A DNA stretch of 64,000 nucleotides from Gigantopelta aegis (lineage: Eukaryota > Mollusca > Gastropoda > Neomphalida > Peltospiridae), in assembly GCF_016097555.1 (NCBI RefSeq), contig NC_054708.1:26551572-26615571 (forward strand), written 5' to 3'. Below the pieces are notes generated by a model. The model saw only the letters and a list, made by a program, of their open reading frames with translations. It searched no databases and was not told the origin of the DNA. Each line of letters begins with the position of its first letter. The first letter of the stretch is position 1. A program made the position numbers and the translations under genes. Positions 63,661 through 64,000 of this stretch are shown piece after piece.

Positions 63661-64000
63661 TATGGTTAACACTGGTCACCCTCATTGCCGCTAATATCTG
63701 TGGGATTCCTGGACTGCACCCCGATATGTCCACAGAATTGACAGGTGAGGACTTGACAATTGTTTGTTGCACCATTCTGAAGTTAAGGCACTGGTTGGTG
63801 ACAGGACTTTTGTCAGGATAACATTAGTCAAAATGCACTGCACACTGGTGACCTGTTTTCACCTAATTGAGCTAGCAGATCATTGTTTACAAGAAAGAAA
63901 AAACAGGGGGATGTTTAGTTCAATGTTCTGACGGATTCACCCATTAGATTGTTGATGTTGTTACTAACCCAAGAATTGATTGGGAGGTTACCTAACACTT

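Larger units (their letters stand above)
56722..64000 (+). mobile_element. DIRS-like retrotransposon relic, continues beyond the window
   Basis: Begins with the same terminal sequence as the 28.8-32.6 kb element (CACCTGTCCTCAAA, GGATGGCCTAAAATTCTTCT, CAAGTGACTGTAACTTCC). A gag-like stretch without a clean frame follows (about 57505-58070), then RNase H and post-RNase H remnants (58643-59250) and a tyrosine recombinase (62631-63660). It is interrupted by an alpha SINE (56853-57180) and a 3.4-kb long-TIR element (59251-62630). Most of the reverse transcriptase is missing. The sequence up to 64000 still matches the region inward of the 3' terminus of the other element. It lies in a CRAT intron, same strand. 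Confidence 0.75.

Overview
This is eukaryotic, intron-rich, repeat-dense DNA. It contains two spliced housekeeping genes arranged head to head: PTPA (the phosphotyrosyl phosphatase / PP2A activator, a PPIase) on the minus strand and a carnitine O-acetyltransferase (CRAT) on the plus strand. The abundance of tRNA-headed SINEs with tails such as GTTAAATAAAACATTTC and GTTAAACAAAACAAACTT, Tc1/Tigger DNA transposons, DIRS-type retroelements and TTAGGG-type interstitial repeats suggest a marine lophotrochozoan, most likely a gastropod mollusc. The organism is an inference, not a proof.

Layout. 1-19.8 kb holds no confident gene: it is a mosaic of SINEs (four head types named alpha, beta, gamma and delta here), MITEs, simple repeats and a duplicated ~1 kb block (10.7 and 15.1 kb). 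19,792-49,145 is PTPA: ten coding exons were reconstructed by splice sites and phase, totalling 987 nt including the stop (328 aa). Its introns carry, from 3' to 5': a 1.56-kb tandem duplication array (20.7-24.6 kb); a SINE composite with a 12-bp target duplication (25.1-25.9 kb); a DIRS-like element with inverted termini and an internal complementary region (28.8-32.6 kb), itself split by a 2.2-kb TIR element; a 1.07-kb TIR element; a Tc1 DD34E transposon (39.2-40.7 kb); a Tigger remnant with a CENP-B-like helix-turn-helix (40.7-41.8 kb); a 3.7-kb DNA transposon with ~250-bp TIRs, a perfect 7-bp target duplication and an unfamiliar DDE-like transposase relic (42.5-46.2 kb); and a foldback element carrying a RecQ-like helicase fragment and telomere-like repeats (47.6-48.9 kb).

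About 0.5 kb separates the inferred PTPA start from the inferred first CRAT exon, so this is a candidate bidirectional promoter. CRAT runs rightward from 49.7 kb; five coding exons (193 codons) are visible and the rest lies beyond the window. Its introns hold a TIR element with (CCCTAA)n inside, a 15-copy 43/38-bp minisatellite, long (TA)n tracts, SINEs, a MITE with a 49-bp tandem core, and a second DIRS-like relic (56.7 kb to the right edge) interrupted by a SINE and by a 3.4-kb long-TIR element.

The two genes are likely functional. Every transposon protein found is broken by stops or frameshifts. The strongest candidate for something poorly described is the 42,478-46,168 transposon.
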